Origin: Chaunax sp. Z400
Taxonomy: Eukaryota > Chordata > Actinopteri > Lophiiformes > Chaunacidae
Assembly: GCA_037577475.1 (NCBI GenBank)
Contig: CM075186.1
Coordinates: forward strand, 31,924,334 to 31,988,333
Direction: 5' to 3'
DNA length: 64,000 nucleotides
Numbering within the stretch: position 1 is the first letter of the stretch; every line of letters begins with the position of its first letter. Position numbers and translations under genes: made by a program. Below the pieces are notes generated by a model that was not told the DNA's origin, made no database searches, and saw nothing but the letters and a program-made list of their open reading frames with translations. Shown here piece by piece: positions 14,633-29,660 of this stretch.

Positions 14633-17600
14633 AACAACACCACAAACCTATAGGACCAATAGAACAACAACACCACAAACCTATAGGACCAATAGAACAA
14701 CAACACAAACCTATAGGATCAATAGAACACAAACCTATAGGCTCAATATAGCAACACAAACCTATATTCTCATTATAACAACAACACAAACCTATAGGCT
14801 CAATAACAACACAAACCTATAGGCTCAATGTCACCACACACAAACCTATATGCTCAATAACAACACAAACCTATTGGCTCATGATAACAACAACACAAAC
14901 CTATAGGCTCAATAGAACAACAACACAAACCTATAGGCTCATTATAACAACAACACAAACCTATAGGATCAATAGAACAACACAAACCTATAGGCTCAAT
15001 ATGACAACAACACAAACCTGAAGGGTCATTATGACAACAACACAAACCTATAGGCTCAATATAACAACATCACAAACCTATAGAGTCATTATAACAACTA
15101 CACAAACCTATAGGCTCATTATAACAACAACACAAACCTATAGGCTCAATGTAACCACACACAAACCTATAGACTCATTATAACAACAACACAAACCTAT
15201 AGGATCAATAGAACAACAACACAAACCTATAGGCTCAATATAACAACAACACAAACCTATAGGATCGTTATAACAACAACACAAACCTATAGACTCATTA
15301 TAACAACAACACAAACCTATAGACTCATTATAACAACAACACAAACCTATAGGGTCAATATAGCAACACAAACCTATAGAGTCATTATAACAACAACACA
15401 AACCTAGAGGATCATTATAACAACAACATAAACCTATAGGGTCATTATAACAACAACACAAACCTATGGGCTCAATGTAACAACAACACAAACCTATGGG
15501 CTCAATATGACAAAAACATAAAACCTATAGACTCATTAGAACAACAACACAAACCTATAGACTCATTATAACAACAACACAAACCTATAGGCTCAATATG
15601 ACAAACACATAAACCTATAGGATCGTTATAACAACAACACAAACCTATAGACTCATTATAACAACAACACAAACCTATAGGGTCAATATAGCAACACAAA
15701 CCTATAGACTCATTATAACAACAACACAAACCTATAGGCTCAATAACAACACAAACCTATAGGCTCATTATAACAACAACACAAACCTATAGGCTCAATC
15801 GAACAACAACACAAACCTATAGCCTCAATAACAACACAAACCTATAGGCCCATTATAACAACAACACAAACCTATAGGCCCATTATAACAACAACACAAA
15901 CCTATAGGCTCATTATAACAAGACAAACCTATAGGCTCAATGTCACCACACACAAACCTATAGGCTCATTATAACAACAACACAAACCTATAGGCTCAAT
16001 AGAACAACAGCACAAACCTATAGGCTCATTATAACAACAACACAAACCTATAGGCTCAGTGTAACAACAACATAAACCTATAGACTCATTATAACAACAA
16101 CACAAACCTATAGGCTCATTATAACAACAACACAAACCTATAGGCTCATTATAACAACAAGACAAACCTATAGGCTCAATGTCACCACACACAAACCTAT
16201 AGGCTCAATATAACAACAACACAAACCTATAGGCTCAAAAACAACACAAACCTATAGGCTCATTATAACAACAACACAAACCTATAGGCTCAATAGAACA
16301 ACAACACAAACCTATAGGCTCATTATAACAACACCACAAACCTATAGGATCAATTGAACAACAACGCAAAACTATGGGCTCAATGTAACAACAACACAAA
16401 CCTATAGGCTCAATATAGCAACACAAACCTATATTCTCATTATAACAACAACACAAACCTATAGGCTCATTATAACAACAAGACAAACCTATAGGCTCAA
16501 TGTCACCATACACAAACCTATAGGCTCAATAACAACACAAACCTATAGGCTCAATGTCACCACACACAAACCTATATGCTCAATAACAACACAAACCTAT
16601 AGGCTCATGATAACAACAACACAAACCTATAGGCTCAATAGAACAACAACACAAACCTATAGGCTCATTATAACAACAACACAAACCTATAGGATCAATA
16701 GAACAACACAAACCTATAGGATCAATAGAACAACACAAACCTATCGGCTCAATATGACAACACAAACCTATAGGGTCATTATGACAACAACACAAACCTA
16801 TAGGCTCAATATAACAACAACACAAACCTATAGGCTCATTATAACAACAACACAAACCTATAGGCTCAATGTAACCACACACAAACCTATAGACTCATTA
16901 TAACAACAACACAAACCTATAGGATCAATAGAACAACAACACAAACCTATAGGATCAATAGAACAACAACACAAACCTATAGGCTCAATATAACAACAGC
17001 ACAAACCTATAGGCTCAATATAACAACAGCACAAACCTATAGGATCGTTATAACAACAACACAAACCTATAGACTCAGTATAACAACAACACAAACCTAT
17101 AGGGTCAATATAGCAACACAAACCTATAGAGTCATTATAACAACAACACAAACCTATAGAGTCATTATAACAACAACACAAACCTATAGGCTAAATAACA
17201 ACACAAACCTATAGGATCAATAGAACAACAACACAAACCTATAGACTCAATAGAACAACAACACAAACCTATAGGCTCAATAACACAAACCTATAGGCTC
17301 ATTATAACAACAACACAAACCTATAGGCTCAATAGAACAACACAAACCTATAGCCTCAAGAACAACACAAACCTATAGCCTCAAGAACAACACAAACCTA
17401 TAGCCTCAATAACAACACAAACCTATAGGCTCAGTGTAACAACAACACAAACCTATAGACTCATTATAACAACAACACAAACCTATAGACTCATTATAAC
17501 AACAAGACAAACCTATAGGCTCAATGTCACCACACACAAACCTATAGGCTCATTATAACAACAACACAAACCTATAGGCTAAATAACAACACAAACCTAT

Positions 17601-17666
17601 AGGATCAATAGAACAACAACACAAACCTATAGGCTAAATAACAACACAAACCTATAGGCTCAGTGT
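14633..17666 (+). repeat. 3,034-bp higher-order unit, copy U3
   Basis: This third copy lies 4,438 bp after U2. It opens with the same chimeric GTGTAACAAC/ACCAC monomer as U2, so it descends from an already tandem U-U arrangement. Markers are at 14845 and 16571 (1,726 bp apart). The CCTGAAGG variant (near 15018) and GTCACCATAC (near 16503) are present. Its second half (about 15718-17530) is copied again at about 21366-23179 with an offset of 5,648 bp. Confidence 0.87.
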
Positions 17667-17819
17667 AACAACAACACAAACCTATAGACTCATTATAACA
17701 ACAACACAAACCTATAGGCTCAGTGTAACAACAACATAAACCTATAGACTCATTATAACAACAACACAAACCTATAGGCTCATTATAACAACAAGACAAA
17801 CCTATAGGCTCAATGTCAC

Positions 17820-20800
17820 CACACACAAACCTATAGGCTCAATATAACAACAACACAAACCTATAGGCTCAAAAACAACACAAACCTATAGGCTCATTAT
17901 AACAACAACACAAACCTATAGGCTCAATAGAACAACAACACAAACCTATAGCCTCAATAACAACACAAACCTATAGGCTCATTATAACAACACCACAAAC
18001 CTATAGGATCAATAGAACAACAACGCAAAACTATGGGCTCAATGTAACAACAACACAAACCTATAGGCTCAATATAGCAACACAAACCTATATTCTCATT
18101 ATAACAACAACACAAACCTATAGGCTCAATAACAACACAAACCTATAGGCTCAATGTCACCACACACAAACCTATATGCTCAATAACAACACAAACCTAT
18201 AGGCTCATGATAACAACAACACAAACCTATAGGCTCAATAGAACAACAACACAAACCTATAGGCTCATTATAACAACAACACAAACCTATAGGATCAATA
18301 GAACAACACAAACCTATAGGATCAATAGAACAACACAAACCTATCGGCTCAATATGACAACAACACAAACCTATAGGGTCATTATGACAACAACACAAAC
18401 CTATAGGCTCAATATAACAACAACACAAACCTATAGGCTCATTATAACAACAACACAAACCTATAGGCTCAATGTAACCACACACAAACCTATAGACTCA
18501 TTATAACAACAACACAAACCTATAGGATCAATAGAACAACAATACAAACCTATAGGATCAATAGAACAACAACACAAACCTATAGGCTCAATATAACAAC
18601 AGCACAAACCTATAGGCTCAATATAACAACAGCACAAACCTATAGGATCGTTATAACAACAACACAAACCTATAGACTCATTATAACAACAACACAAACC
18701 TATAGGGTCAATATAGCAACACAAACCTATAGAGTCATTATAACAACAACACAAACCTATAGGGTCAATATAGCAACACAAACCTATAGAGTCATTATAA
18801 CAACAACACAAACCTATAGGCTAAATAACCACAAACCTATAGGCTCATTATAACAACAACACAAACCTATAGGATCAATAGAACAACAACACAAACCTAT
18901 AGACTCAATAGAACAACAACACAAACCTATAGGCTCAATAACAACACAAACCTATAGGCTCATTATAACAACAACACAAACCTATAGGCTCAATAGAACA
19001 ACACAAACCTATAGCCTCAAGAACAACACAAACCTATAGCCTCAAGAACAACACAAACCTATAGCCTCAATAACAACACAAACCTATAGGCTCAGTGTAA
19101 CAACAACACAAACCTATAGACTCATTATAACAACAACACAAACCTATAGGCTCAGTGTAACAACAACACAAACCTATAGACTCATTATAACAACAACACA
19201 AACCTATAGGCTCAGTGTAACAACAACATAAACCTATAGACTCATTATAACAACAACACAAACCTATAGGCTCATTATAACAACAAGACAAACCTATAGG
19301 CTCAATGTCACCACACACAAACCTATAGGCTCAATATAACACCAACACAAACCTATAGGCTCAAAAACAACACAAACCTATAGGCTCATTATAACAACAA
19401 CACAAACCTATAGGCTCAATAGAACAACAACACAAACCTGTAGCCTCAATAACAACACAAACCTATAGGCTCATTATAACAACACCACAAACCTATAGGA
19501 TCAATAGAACAACAACGCAAAACTATGGGCTCAATGTAACAACAACACAAACCTATAGGCTCAATATAGCAACACAAACCTATATTCTCATTATAACAAC
19601 AACACAAACCTATAGGCTCAATAACAACACAAACCTATAGGCTCAATGTCACCACACACAAACCTATATGCTCAATAACAACACAAACCTATAGGCTCAT
19701 GATAACAACAACACAAACCTATAGGCTCAAAAGAACAACAACACAAACCTATAGGCTCATTATAACAACAACACAAACCTATAGGATCAATAGAACAACA
19801 CAAACCTATAGGATCAATAGAACAACACAAACCTATAGGCTCAATATGACAACAACACAAACCTATAGGGTCATTATGACAACAACACAAACCTATAGGC
19901 TCAATATAACAACAACACAAACCTATAGGCTCATTATAACAACAACACAAACCTATAGGCTCAATGTAACCACACACAAACCTATAGACTCATTATAACA
20001 ACAACACAAACCTATAGGATCAATAGAACAACAACACAAACCTATAGGATCAATAGAACAACAACACAAACCTATAGGCTCAATATAACAACAGCACAAA
20101 CCTATAGGCTCAATATAACAACAGCACAAACCTATAGGATCGTTATAACAACAACACAAACCTATAGACTCATTATAACAACAACACAAACCTATAGGGT
20201 CAATATAGCAACACAAACCTATAGAGTCATTATAACAACAACACAAACCTATAGGGTCAATATAGCAACACAAACCTATAGAGTCATTATAACAACAACA
20301 CAAACCTATAGGCTAAATAACCACAAACCTATAGGCTCATTATAACAACAACACAAACCTATAGGATCAATAGAACAACAACACAAACCTATAGACTCAA
20401 TAGAACAACAACACAAACCTATAGACTCAATAGAACAACAACACAAACCTATAGACTCAATAGAACAACAACACAAACCTATAGGCTCATTATAACAACA
20501 ACACAAACCTATAGGCTCAATAGAACAACACAAACCCATAGCCTCAAGAACAACACAAACCTATAGCCTCAAGAACAACACAAACCTATAGCCTCAAGAA
20601 CAACACAAACCTATAGCCTCAATAACAACACAAACCTATAGGCTCAGTGTAACAACAACACAAACCTATAGACTCATTATAACAACAACACAAACCTATA
20701 GACTCATTATAACAACAAGACAAACCTATAGGCTCAATGTCACCACACACAAACCTATAGGCTCATTATAACAACAACACAAACCTATAGGCTAAATAAC

Positions 20801-21520
20801 AACACAAACCTATAGGATCAATAGAACAACAACACAAACCTATAGGCTAAATAACAACACAAACCTATAGGCTCAGTGTAACAACAACACAAACCTATAG
20901 ACTCATTATAACAACAACACAAACCTATAGGCTCATTATAACAACAAGACAAACCTATAGGCTCAATGTCACCACACACAAACCTATAGGCTCATTATAA
21001 CAACAACACAAACCTATAGGCTCATTATAACAACAACACAAACCTATAGGCTCATTATAACAACAACACAAACCTATAGGCTAAATAACAACACAAACCT
21101 ATAGGCTAAATAACAACACAAACCTATAGGCTCATTATAACAACAACACAAACCTATAGGCTCAATAGAACAACACAAACCTATAGCCTCAATAACAACA
21201 CAAACCTATAGCCTCAATAACAACACAAACCTATAGACTCAGTGTAACAACAACACAAACCTATAGACTCATTATAACAACAACACAAACCTATAGGCTC
21301 ATTATAACAACAAGACAAACCTATAGGCTCAATGTCACCACACACAAACCTATAGGCTCAATATAACAACAACACAAACCTATAGGCTCAATAACAACAC
21401 AAACCTATAGGCTCATTATAACAACAACACAAACCTATAGGCTCAATCGAACAACAACACAAACCTATAGCCTCAATAACAACACAAACCTATAGGCCCA
21501 TTATAACAACAACACAAACC
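17820..21520 (+). repeat. 3.7-kb segmental copy B1
   Basis: This block is repeated at about 23179-26850. The offset is 5,359 bp up to about 20540 and 5,334 bp afterwards; the 25-bp change is one fewer CCTCAAGAAC monomer in the second copy. Rare variants shared at the same offset prove common descent: AACACCAACAC near 19340, CCTGTAGCC near 19438, CCTATCGGC near 18342. Private changes in B1 include ACAATACAAACC near 18540, CTCAAAAGAAC near 19728 and AACCCATAGCC near 20534. Markers at 18171 and 19663 are 1,492 bp apart. Confidence 0.85.
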
Positions 21521-23179
21521 TATAGGCCCATTATAACAACAACACAAACCTATAGGCTCATTATAACAAGACAAACCTATAGGCTCAATGTCACCACACA
21601 CAAACCTATAGGCTCATTATAACAACAACACAAACCTATAGGCTCAATAGAACAACAGCACAAACCTATAGGCTCATTATAACAACAACACAAACCTATA
21701 GGCTCAGTGTAACAACAACATAAACCTATAGACTCATTATAACAACAACACAAACCTATAGGCTCATTATAACAACAACACAAACCTATAGGCTCATTAT
21801 AACAACAAGACAAACCTATAGGCTCAATGTCACCACACACAAACCTATAGGCTCAATATAACAACAACACAAACCTATAGGCTCAAAAACAACACAAACC
21901 TATAGGCTCATTATAACAACAACACAAACCTATAGGCTCAATAGAACAACAACACAAACCTATAGGCTCATTATAACAACACCACAAACCTATAGGATCA
22001 ATTGAACAACAACGCAAAACTATGGGCTCAATGTAACAACAACACAAACCTATAGGCTCAATATAGCAACACAAACCTATATTCTCATTATAACAACAAC
22101 ACAAACCTATAGGCTCATTATAACAACAAGACAAACCTATAGGCTCAATGTCACCACACACAAACCTATAGGCTCAATAACAACACAAACCTATAGGCTC
22201 AATGTCACCACACACAAACCTATATGCTCAATAACAACACAAACCTATAGGCTCATGATAACAACAACACAAACCTATAGGCTCAATAGAACAACAACAC
22301 AAACCTATAGGCTCATTATAACAACAACACAAACCTATAGGATCAATAGAACAACACAAACCTATAGGATCAATAGAACAACACAAACCTATCGGCTCAA
22401 TATGACAACACAAACCTATAGGGTCATTATGACAACAACACAAACCTATAGGCTCAATATAACAACAACACAAACCTATAGGCTCATTATAACAACAACA
22501 CAAACCTATAGGCTCAATGTAACCACACACAAACCTATAGACTCATTATAACAACAACACAAACCTATAGGATCAATAGAACAACAACACAAACCTATAG
22601 GATCAATAGAACAACAACACAAACCTATAGGCTCAATATAACAACAGCACAAACCTATAGGCTCAATATAACAACAGCACAAACCTATAGGATCGTTATA
22701 ACAACAACACAAACCTATAGACTCATTATAACAACAACACAAACCTATAGGGTCAATATAGCAACACAAACCTATAGAGTCATTATAACAACAACACAAA
22801 CCTATAGAGTCATTATAACAACAACACAAACCTATAGGCTAAATAACAACACAAACCTATAGGATCAATAGAACAACAACACAAACCTATAGACTCAATA
22901 GAACAACAACACAAACCTATAGGCTCAATAACACAAACCTATAGGCTCATTATAACAACAACACAAACCTATAGGCTCAATAGAACAACACAAACCTATA
23001 GCCTCAAGAACAACACAAACCTATAGCCTCAAGAACAACACAAACCTATAGCCTCAATAACAACACAAACCTATAGGCTCAGTGTAACAACAACACAAAC
23101 CTATAGACTCATTATAACAACAACACAAACCTATAGACTCATTATAACAACAAGACAAACCTATAGGCTCAATGTCACC
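21366..23179 (+). repeat. Partial U-type copy
   Basis: This stretch matches about 15718-17530 (second half of U3) at an offset of 5,648 bp and 1567-2500 at an offset of 20,010 bp. It reads GTCACCACAC near 22150, where U1-U3 have GTCACCATAC. It may therefore derive from a pre-U1 ancestor or a different family member. It joins the following B2 copy inside a GTCACCACAC monomer at about 23180. Confidence 0.78.
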
Positions 23180-26100
23180 ACACACAAACCTATAGGCTCA
23201 ATATAACAACAACACAAACCTATAGGCTCAAAAACAACACAAACCTATAGGCTCATTATAACAACAACACAAACCTATAGGCTCAATAGAACAACAACAC
23301 AAACCTATAGCCTCAATAACAACACAAACCTATAGGCTCATTATAACAACACCACAAACCTATAGGATCAATAGAACAACAACGCAAAACTATGGGCTCA
23401 ATGTAACAACAACACAAACCTATAGGCTCAATATAGCAACACAAACCTATATTCTCATTATAACAACAACACAAACCTATAGGCTCAATAACAACACAAA
23501 CCTATAGGCTCAATGTCACCACACACAAACCTATATGCTCAATAACAACACAAACCTATAGGCTCATGATAACAACAACACAAACCTATAGGCTCAATAG
23601 AACAACAACACAAACCTATAGGCTCATTATAACAACAACACAAACCTATAGGATCAATAGAACAACACAAACCTATAGGATCAATAGAACAACACAAACC
23701 TATCGGCTCAATATGACAACAACACAAACCTATAGGGTCATTATGACAACAACACAAACCTATAGGCTCAATATAACAACAACACAAACCTATAGGCTCA
23801 TTATAACAACAACACAAACCTATAGGCTCAATGTAACCACACACAAACCTATAGACTCATTATAACAACAACACAAACCTATAGGATCAATAGAACAACA
23901 ACACAAACCTATAGGATCAATAGAACAACAACACAAACCTATAGGCTCAATATAACAACAGCACAAACCTATAGGCTCAATATAACAACAGCACAAACCT
24001 ATAGGATCGTTATAACAACAACACAAACCTATAGACTCATTATAACAACAACACAAACCTATAGGGTCAATATAGCAACACAAACCTATAGAGTCATTAT
24101 AACAACAACACAAACCTATAGGGTCAATATAGCAACACAAACCTATAGAGTCATTATAACAACAACACAAACCTATAGGCTAAATAACCACAAACCTATA
24201 GGCTCATTATAACAACAACACAAACCTATAGGATCAATAGAACAACAACACAAACCTATAGACTCAATAGAACAACAACACAAACCTATAGGCTCAATAA
24301 CAACACAAACCTATAGGCTCATTATAACAACAACACAAACCTATAGGCTCAATAGAACAACACAAACCTATAGCCTCAAGAACAACACAAACCTATAGCC
24401 TCAAGAACAACACAAACCTATAGCCTCAATAACAACACAAACCTATAGGCTCAGTGTAACAACAACACAAACCTATAGACTCATTATAACAACAACACAA
24501 ACCTATAGGCTCAGTGTAACAACAACACAAACCTATAGACTCATTATAACAACAACACAAACCTATAGGCTCAGTGTAACAACAACATAAACCTATAGAC
24601 TCATTATAACAACAACACAAACCTATAGGCTCATTATAACAACAAGACAAACCTATAGGCTCAATGTCACCACACACAAACCTATAGGCTCAATATAACA
24701 CCAACACAAACCTATAGGCTCAAAAACAACACAAACCTATAGGCTCATTATAACAACAACACAAACCTATAGGCTCAATAGAACAACAACACAAACCTGT
24801 AGCCTCAATAACAACACAAACCTATAGGCTCATTATAACAACACCACAAACCTATAGGATCAATAGAACAACAACGCAAAACTATGGGCTCAATGTAACA
24901 ACAACACAAACCTATAGGCTCAATATAGCAACACAAACCTATATTCTCATTATAACAACAACACAAACCTATAGGCTCAATAACAACACAAACCTATAGG
25001 CTCAATGTCACCACACACAAACCTATATGCTCAATAACAACACAAACCTATAGGCTCATGATAACAACAACACAAACCTATAGGCTCAATAGAACAACAA
25101 CACAAACCTATAGGCTCATTATAACAACAACACAAACCTATAGGATCAATAGAACAACACAAACCTATAGGATCAATAGAACAACACAAACCTATAGGCT
25201 CAATATGACAACAACACAAACCTATAGGGTCATTATGACAACAACACAAACCTATAGGCTCAATATAACAACAACACAAACCTATAGGCTCATTATAACA
25301 ACAACACAAACCTATAGGCTCAATGTAACCACACACAAACCTATAGACTCATTATAACAACAACACAAACCTATAGGATCAATAGAACAACAACACAAAC
25401 CTATAGGATCAATAGAACAACAACACAAACCTATAGGCTCAATATAACAACAGCACAAACCTATAGGCTCAATATAACAACAGCACAAACCTATAGGATC
25501 GTTATAACAACAACACAAACCTATAGACTCATTATAACAACAACACAAACCTATAGGGTCAATATAGCAACACAAACCTATAGAGTCATTATAACAACAA
25601 CACAAACCTATAGGGTCAATATAGCAACACAAACCTATAGAGTCATTATAACAACAACACAAACCTATAGGCTAAATAACCACAAACCTATAGGCTCATT
25701 ATAACAACAACACAAACCTATAGGATCAATAGAACAACAACACAAACCTATAGACTCAATAGAACAACAACACAAACCTATAGACTCAATAGAACAACAA
25801 CACAAACCTATAGACTCAATAGAACAACAACACAAACCTATAGGCTCATTATAACAACAACACAAACCTATAGGCTCAATAGAACAACACAAACCTATAG
25901 CCTCAAGAACAACACAAACCTATAGCCTCAAGAACAACACAAACCTATAGCCTCAATAACAACACAAACCTATAGGCTCAGTGTAACAACAACACAAACC
26001 TATAGACTCATTATAACAACAACACAAACCTATAGACTCATTATAACAACAAGACAAACCTATAGGCTCAATGTCACCACACACAAACCTATAGGCTCAT

Positions 26101-26850
26101 TATAACAACAACACAAACCTATAGGCTAAATAACAACACAAACCTATAGGATCAATAGAACAACAACACAAACCTATAGGCTAAATAACAACACAAACCT
26201 ATAGGCTCAGTGTAACAACAACACAAACCTATAGACTCATTATAACAACAACACAAACCTATAGGCTCATTATAACAACAAGACAAACCTATAGGCTCAA
26301 TGTCACCACACACAAACCTATAGGCTCATTATAACAACAACACAAACCTATAGGCTCATTATAACAACAACACAAACCTATAGGCTCATTATAACAACAA
26401 CACAAACCTATAGGCTAAATAACAACACAAACCTATAGGCTAAATAACAACACAAACCTATAGGCTCATTATAACAACAACACAAACCTATAGGCTCAAT
26501 AGAACAACACAAACCTATAGCCTCAATAACAACACAAACCTATAGCCTCAATAACAACACAAACCTATAGGCTCAGTGTAACAACAACACAAACCTATAG
26601 ACTCATTATAACAACAACACAAACCTATAGGCTCATTATAACAACAAGACAAACCTATAGGCTCAATGTCACCACACACAAACCTATAGGCTCAATATAA
26701 CAACAACACAAACCTATAGGCTCAATAACAACACAAACCTATAGGCTCATTATAACAACAACACAAACCTATAGGCTCAATTGAACAACAACACAAACCT
26801 ATAGCCTCAATAACAACACAAACCTATAGGCCCATTATAACAACAACACA
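23179..26850 (+). repeat. 3.7-kb segmental copy B2
   Basis: This is the second copy of the block at about 17820-21520. It keeps the shared rare variants AACACCAACAC (near 24699) and CCTGTAGCC (near 24797). It ends where the monomer order switches at about 26850 to one containing CAATATAAAAAC, whereas B1 continues with a second GGCCCATT monomer. Markers at 23530 and 25022 keep the 1,492-bp spacing. No gene. Confidence 0.85.
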
Positions 26851-28020
26851 AACCTATAGACTCAATATAAAAACAACAAAAACCTATAGGATCAATACAA
26901 CAACACCACAAACCTATAGGACCAATAGAACAACAACACAAACCTATAGGATCAATAGAACACAAACCTATAGGATCAATAGAACACAAACCTATAGGCT
27001 CAATATAACAACAACACAAACCTATATTCTCATTATAACAACAACACAAACCTATAGGCTCAATAACAACACAAACCTATAGGCTCAATGTCACCACACA
27101 CAAACCTATATGCTCAATAACAACACAAACCTATTGGCTCATGATAACAACAACACAAACCTATAGGCTCAATAGAACAACAACACAAACCTATAGGCTC
27201 ATTATAACAACAACACAAACCTATAGGCTCATTATAACAACAACACAAACCTATAGGATCAATAGAACAACACAAACCTATAGGCTCAATATGACAACAA
27301 CACAAACCTATAGGGTCATTATGACAACAACACAAACCTATAGGCTCAATATAACAACATCACAAACCTATAGAGTCATTATAACAACTACACAAACCTA
27401 TAGGCTCATTATAACAACAACACAAACCTATAGGCTCAATGTAACCAAACACAAACCTATAGACTCATTATAACAACAACACAAACCTATAGGATCAATA
27501 GAACAACAACACAAACCTATAGGCTCAATATAACAACAACACAAACCTATAGGATCGTTATAACAACAACACAAACCTATAGACTCATTATAACAACAAC
27601 ACAAACCTATAGACTCATTATAACAACAACACAAACCTATAGGGTCAATATAGCAACACAAACCTATAGAGTCATTATAACAACAACACAAACCTAAAGG
27701 ATCATTATAACAACAACATAAACCTATAGGGTCATTATAACAACAACACAAACCTATGGGCTCAATGTAACAACAACACAAACCTATGGGCTCAATATGA
27801 CAAAAACATAAAACCTATAGACTCATTAGAACAACAACACAAACCTATAGACTCATTATAACAACACAAACCTATAGGCTCAATATGACAAACACATAAA
27901 CCTATAGGATCGTTATAACAACAACACAAACCTATAGACTCATTATAACAACAACACAAACCTATAGGGTCAATATAGCAACACAAACCTATAGAGTCAT
28001 TATAACAACAACACAAACCT
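26850..28020 (+). repeat. Segment C1, first part
   Basis: This part matches 40946-42098 (offset 14,139 falling to 14,082 bp) and, more loosely, 209-1364, 7069-8257, 10230-11291 and 14670-15729. It has two consecutive 24-bp GGATCAATAGAAC monomers near 26950-26990, where the other copies have one. It also carries a GTAACCAAAC variant near 27440 in place of GTAACCACAC, and CCTAAAGG near 27694 where its relatives have CCTAGAGG. The marker is at 27105. Confidence 0.78.
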
Positions 28021-29660
28021 ATAGGCTAAATAACAACACAAACCTATAGGCTCATTATAACAACAACACAAACCTATAGGATCAATAGAACAACAACACA
28101 AACCTATAGACTCAATATAACAACAACACAAACCTATAGGCTCAATAACAACACAAACCTATAGGCTCATTATAACAACAACACAAACCTATAGGCTCAA
28201 TAGAACAACAACACAAACCAATAGCCTCAATAACAACACAAACCTATAGGCTCATTATAACAACAACGCAAACCTATAGACTCAATATAACAACAACAAA
28301 AACCTATAAGATCAATACAACAACACCACAAACCTATAGGATCAATAGAACACAAACCTATAGGCTCAATATGACAAACACACAAACCTATAGACTCATT
28401 ATAACAACAACACAAACCTATACACTCATTATAACAACAACACAAACCTATAGGCTCAATATGACAACAAAACAAACCTATAGGCTCAATATGACAAACA
28501 CACAAACCTATAGACTCATTATAACAACAACACAAACCTATACACTCATTATAACAACAACACAAACCTATAGGATCAATAGAACAACAACACAAACCTA
28601 TAGGCTCAATATGACAACAACACAAACCTATAGGCTCAATATAACAATAACACAAACCTATAGAGTCATTATAACAACAACACTTTCCTATAGGCTCATT
28701 ATAACAACAACACAAACCTATAGGCTCAATATAACAACAACACAAACCTAGAGGATCATTATAACAACAACATAAACCTATAGGGTCATTATAACAACAA
28801 CACAAAACTATGGGCTCAATGTAACAACAACACAAACCTTTAGGGCTCAATATAGCAACACAAATCTATATTCTCATTATAACAACAACACAAACCTATA
28901 GGCTCATTATAACAACAAGACAAACCTATAGGCTCAATGTCACCACACACAAACCTATAGGCTCAATAACAACACAAACCTATAGGCTCATTATAACAAC
29001 AACACAAAACTATGGGCTCAATGTAACAACAACACAAACCTATAGGCTGAATATAGCAACACAAACCTATATTCTCAATAGAATAACAACACAAACCCAT
29101 AGGCTCAATATAACAACAACAAAAACCTATAGGGTCATTATGACAACAACACAAACCTATAGGCTCAATATAACAACAACACAAACCGATAAGCTCATTA
29201 TAACAACAACACAAACCTATAGGCTCAATAGAACAACAGCACAAACCTATAGGCTCATTATAACAACAACACAAACCTATAGGCTCAGTGTAACAACAAC
29301 ACAAACCTATAGGCTCAGTGTAACAACAACACAAACCTATAGAGTCATTATAACAACAACACAAACCAATAGGATCAATAGAACAACAACACAAACCTAT
29401 AGGCTCAATATGACAACACCACAAACCTATAGGATCAATAGAACAACAACACAAACCTATAGGATCAATAGAACAACAACACAAACCTATAGGATCAATA
29501 TGACAAACACATGAACCTATAGGATCGTTATAACAACAACACAAACCTATAGACTCATTATAACAACAACACAAACCTATAGGGTCAATATAACAACAAC
29601 ACAAACCTATAGAGTCATTATAACAACAACACAAACCTATAGGCTAAATAACAACACTAA
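28020..29660 (+). repeat. Diverged module D, copy 1
   Basis: This module contains monomer types rare elsewhere: CCTATACACTC, GACAAACACAC, AACAATAACAC, a core-breaking CACTTTCCTATAGG near 28681, CCTTTAGGG with one extra base near 28837, and AAACCGATAAGC near 29186. It also has a 120-bp internal direct repeat (28363-28482 and about 28483-28602). Related modules are at about 42100-43830, 49380-50720 and 57140-58590, and half-modules are at about 48140-48570 and 55930-56360. Because most monomers here are 24, 27 or 30 bp, frames stay open longest in this module. I do not read that as coding. Confidence 0.8.
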
